A stretch of DNA of 33,579 bases from assembly GCA_030530315.1 (NCBI GenBank), contig JAUMVG010000040.1, positions 1 through 33,579 of the forward strand, in the 5' to 3' direction. This DNA comes from Clostridia bacterium. Lineage in GTDB: Bacteria; Bacillota; Clostridia; Christensenellales; Aristaeellaceae. Below, piece by piece: positions 31,768 to 33,579 of the stretch. Below the pieces are notes generated by a model. It ran no database searches and was not told the DNA's origin. It saw only the letters and a list, made by a program, of their open reading frames with translations. Within the stretch, counting starts at the first letter, position 1, and every line of letters begins with the position of its first letter. The translations under genes and the position numbers were made by a program.

Positions 31768-33579
31768 GTTCTTCCTCCTTTCTCGCCGTCGTCGTGAGCA
31801 TTACCGTCGCCTACAGCCCCGGAGAAACCAGCCGCGTCCTCGGCGGCAATCATGGCCTCCAGCATCTGCTCCTGCATGGCTTCGACGATGCTCTCATCCA
31901 CGCGGTGGTCGTCCCCGAGCACCCGCGCCTCCGCCATGACCTCCCATTCGCCTTCATCGTCGATAGCCGGGAGCCGGACGTCGCCGTCATGCTCAAAAGC
32001 CGGGGTGCCGAAGTGCCTGCGCTCGTATTCAGCCAGTTCCCGGAGCCTGCGCTCCATGTCCTCGGTATCAACGACCTCCTGGGGCTCGTCGTCCTCGGCA
32101 CCGTAGAAAATGCCCCTGGTGTCCTCGTGCCGTATCACTTCCTGCACAGGCGCGTCCTGATCGGCATCGGTCCCTTCGAGGTCCTGCTTCTTCCTGATGG
32201 GAACGCCCACGTAATTGTCCAGGTCGAAGAACAGGATGGTTTCATTGTTCCGGGTGCGTATCGTCGCCGGGGCCCTGTAGCTGTAAGCAGCGTCCCATTC
32301 GAGTAATTCGTACAGTATGGAGCAGAAGGCTTTCCCGCCCAGCCACCTGGACTTGCCCCTGTCCGTTGCCCAGCGGATGGCATTGGGGTGATCCGGGGCA
32401 CAGGGACGGACTGCCAGCATCCGCTCCACGGGATTGAGCAGTACCTCCACATACAGCTGGCGCTGCATCTCCACACCGTCTTCCCGCATTCCTGAGCGCA
32501 TGAGCCGGGATATGCAGGTGCTGGTGAAGGAGAAGCCCTCCGGCGTAAACTTCACATAAGGATCAAAGGCATGTGAGAACATGCTCCCGCTGACGATCTG
32601 GAAGCCTATCCTGATCTGCGGCGCGGCCTCCTGCTGTTCTTCGCTTGGGGCTGTCCCTTCCAGCTGCGCCTTCACCGCTTCCTCCGCCTTGGTGAGCACG
32701 CGGGCGATGCGCTGTATGCCGCCGTCCTCCGTCAGGCCGGGCAGCCGATGGCCGCCGTCCGGAAGATACTCGGTCTCCAGGTCCACTTCCAGCTCGCCGT
32801 CCATCAGCCCCATGGCGATGTTGCATACCCGGAAGTATTCATCGGCATCATAGCCCGCCCAGCTGCGGTTGATGGAGATGTAGCCGGTCAGCGCTCCGTG
32901 GTCGATGACCCGCATGGGCAGGTATCCGCCGGTGTGGCCAAAGTTGTGGCTGTTCAGGATGCGCTGGGCAGCGTTCCACTGGGCGCGGGTCACAATGGGC
33001 TCGTGGTGCCCTGACTGGTAGTATCGGTTCTTGCCGCCGGTGTTGCGCACCGACTTGTGATTGTGGAAGTCAGGTGTCCACGTCTTCCTGGCCAGCACAT
33101 CTCCGCAGTAGCGCTCATTGCGCATGGTGACGGCGACAACTGTACTCGTCCAGCGCGTGTTCACCTTGCCGGTAACCTTTCTCAGGCCGGTAACCCGGCC
33201 CAGGTCGGTAAGCGTTTCCGCGATCTCCTGGGTACTCCTGCCGTTGAGCAGCATGTAGTACATCAGGCGGACGGTCATGGCTTCCTCATCGTTGATGCGC
33301 AGCACCTTCCTGTGCCCGCCGAACCCGTCCGGGACTTCCACCCGGTCGTAGCCCAGCAGAGCAGGAGTGAGGAAGCGTCCGCGACTGAAGCGCCATTCGA
33401 GCGACAGCAGCATGGCCTCGCTCTTCATGTGGCTCTCCTCCTCGGCGACCATCGCCAGAACGAACAGGATGATGTTGCTGGTGGTGTCCAGCGTGTTCAG
33501 GTGCTCCTGTTCAAAGAATACCTGGAGGTTCTTCACGGAAAGTTGTGGGATTGTAGCCAAGGAACAGGTAGAGCAAGAA
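31764..33579 (-). CDS. Large serine recombinase, 5' end outside the window
   Basis: The visible 605 codons open with the end of the resolvase catalytic domain ('VFFEQEHLNTLD', 'LFVLAMVAEEESHMKSEAM', the helix linking catalytic and DNA-binding parts). A 'recombinase' domain follows (about 55-220: 'LGYDRVEVPDGFGGHRKVLRINDEEA', 'MRNERYCGDVLARKTWTPDF', 'YYQSGHHEPIVTRAQW'), as in TnpX/CcrA-type proteins. The C-terminal 380 aa are long and acidic, with no clear zinc-ribbon Cys cluster. The catalytic Ser lies outside. The frame is open to the window edge, so the TTG at 33560 is not the start. It probably moved, or moves, an element with its right part beyond the window. Confidence 0.88.
   Translation of the reverse strand, partial: SCSTCSLATIPQLSVKNLQVFFEQEHLNTLDTTSNIILFVLAMVAEEESHMKSEAMLLSLEWRFSRGRFLTPALLGYDRVEVPDGFGGHRKVLRINDEEAMTVRLMYYMLLNGRSTQEIAETLTDLGRVTGLRKVTGKVNTRWTSTVVAVTMRNERYCGDVLARKTWTPDFHNHKSVRNTGGKNRYYQSGHHEPIVTRAQWNAAQRILNSHNFGHTGGYLPMRVIDHGALTGYISINRSWAGYDADEYFRVCNIAMGLMDGELEVDLETEYLPDGGHRLPGLTEDGGIQRIARVLTKAEEAVKAQLEGTAPSEEQQEAAPQIRIGFQIVSGSMFSHAFDPYVKFTPEGFSFTSTCISRLMRSGMREDGVEMQRQLYVEVLLNPVERMLAVRPCAPDHPNAIRWATDRGKSRWLGGKAFCSILYELLEWDAAYSYRAPATIRTRNNETILFFDLDNYVGVPIRKKQDLEGTDADQDAPVQEVIRHEDTRGIFYGAEDDEPQEVVDTEDMERRLRELAEYERRHFGTPAFEHDGDVRLPAIDDEGEWEVMAEARVLGDDHRVDESIVEAMQEQMLEAMIAAEDAAGFSGAVGDGNAHDDGEKGGRT

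Noticed and set aside
31613-31801. N-terminal part of the 195-aa tyrosine-recombinase frame
   Set aside because: It overlaps the genuine end of the serine recombinase and its coupled small gene in another frame and looks non-coding; only the part after about 31612 is recombinase.
33558-33560. TTG start for the serine recombinase
   Set aside because: The frame remains open to the window edge and the visible protein begins inside the catalytic domain, so the true start is outside.

Overview
The window looks like part of a moderately GC-rich (roughly 60% by eye) Gram-positive genome, probably a gut-type clostridium (Bacillota). The reasons are strong AGGAGG-type ribosome sites before almost every gene, short Lys-rich signal peptides ending in A-x-A, lipoboxes, BspA-type leucine-rich repeats (LRR_5), a DUF6273-like domain, Pro/Thr-rich wall linkers with peptidoglycan-binding domains, and a TnpX-type large serine recombinase. 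No species can be named from the sequence alone.

Layout. The left edge (1-45) is the 3' end of a tRNA-Pro(CGG) gene on the + strand, followed by a terminator hairpin and a 150-bp stretch full of CCGGA-type repeats. This is a classic site for island integration. From about 30.75 kb down to 0.27 kb every believable gene (27 of them) lies on the minus strand with short gaps, so the window reads as one very long directional array. Its first genes (30.75-17.3 kb) encode secreted proteins: two LRR_5 proteins flanking a propeller-like protein, a 1399-aa and an 818-aa modular wall-binding protein, and a protein made of two tandem copies of one unit. The distal part (17.2-0.3 kb) mixes small membrane proteins with N-terminal zinc ribbons (five), other membrane-anchored or secreted proteins of unknown function, two lipoproteins, a duplicated 73-aa membrane protein, and a HEAT-repeat protein whose central domain also exists as a stand-alone gene. 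No stretch over 300 bp lacks a gene or a recognisable relic.

The right edge (30.94-33.58 kb) is a mobile-element graveyard: a C-terminal relic resembling a phage head-fibre gene, an AT-richer tyrosine-recombinase C-terminus fused at about 31.61 kb to a truncated small gene, and a large serine recombinase whose start lies beyond the window. An AT-rich region at 30.84-30.93 kb holds a plausible promoter overlapped by four copies of a CAATGA/TCATTG element. It is the best candidate for the start of the array's transcript.

How the genes may work together (inference). Most products are exported, membrane-anchored or lipid-anchored, and many share modules: signal-peptide leader, lipocalin-like module, peptidoglycan-binding module, C-terminal acidic/aromatic tail, zinc ribbon with a 'DPxLxE..SVLN' tail, and the 172-aa domain. 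The array seems to have grown by repeated duplication and module swapping, leaving short relics between genes. It may be an undescribed cell-envelope system. No gene has a recognisable enzymatic active site apart from the recombinases, so its biochemical role cannot be read from the sequence.
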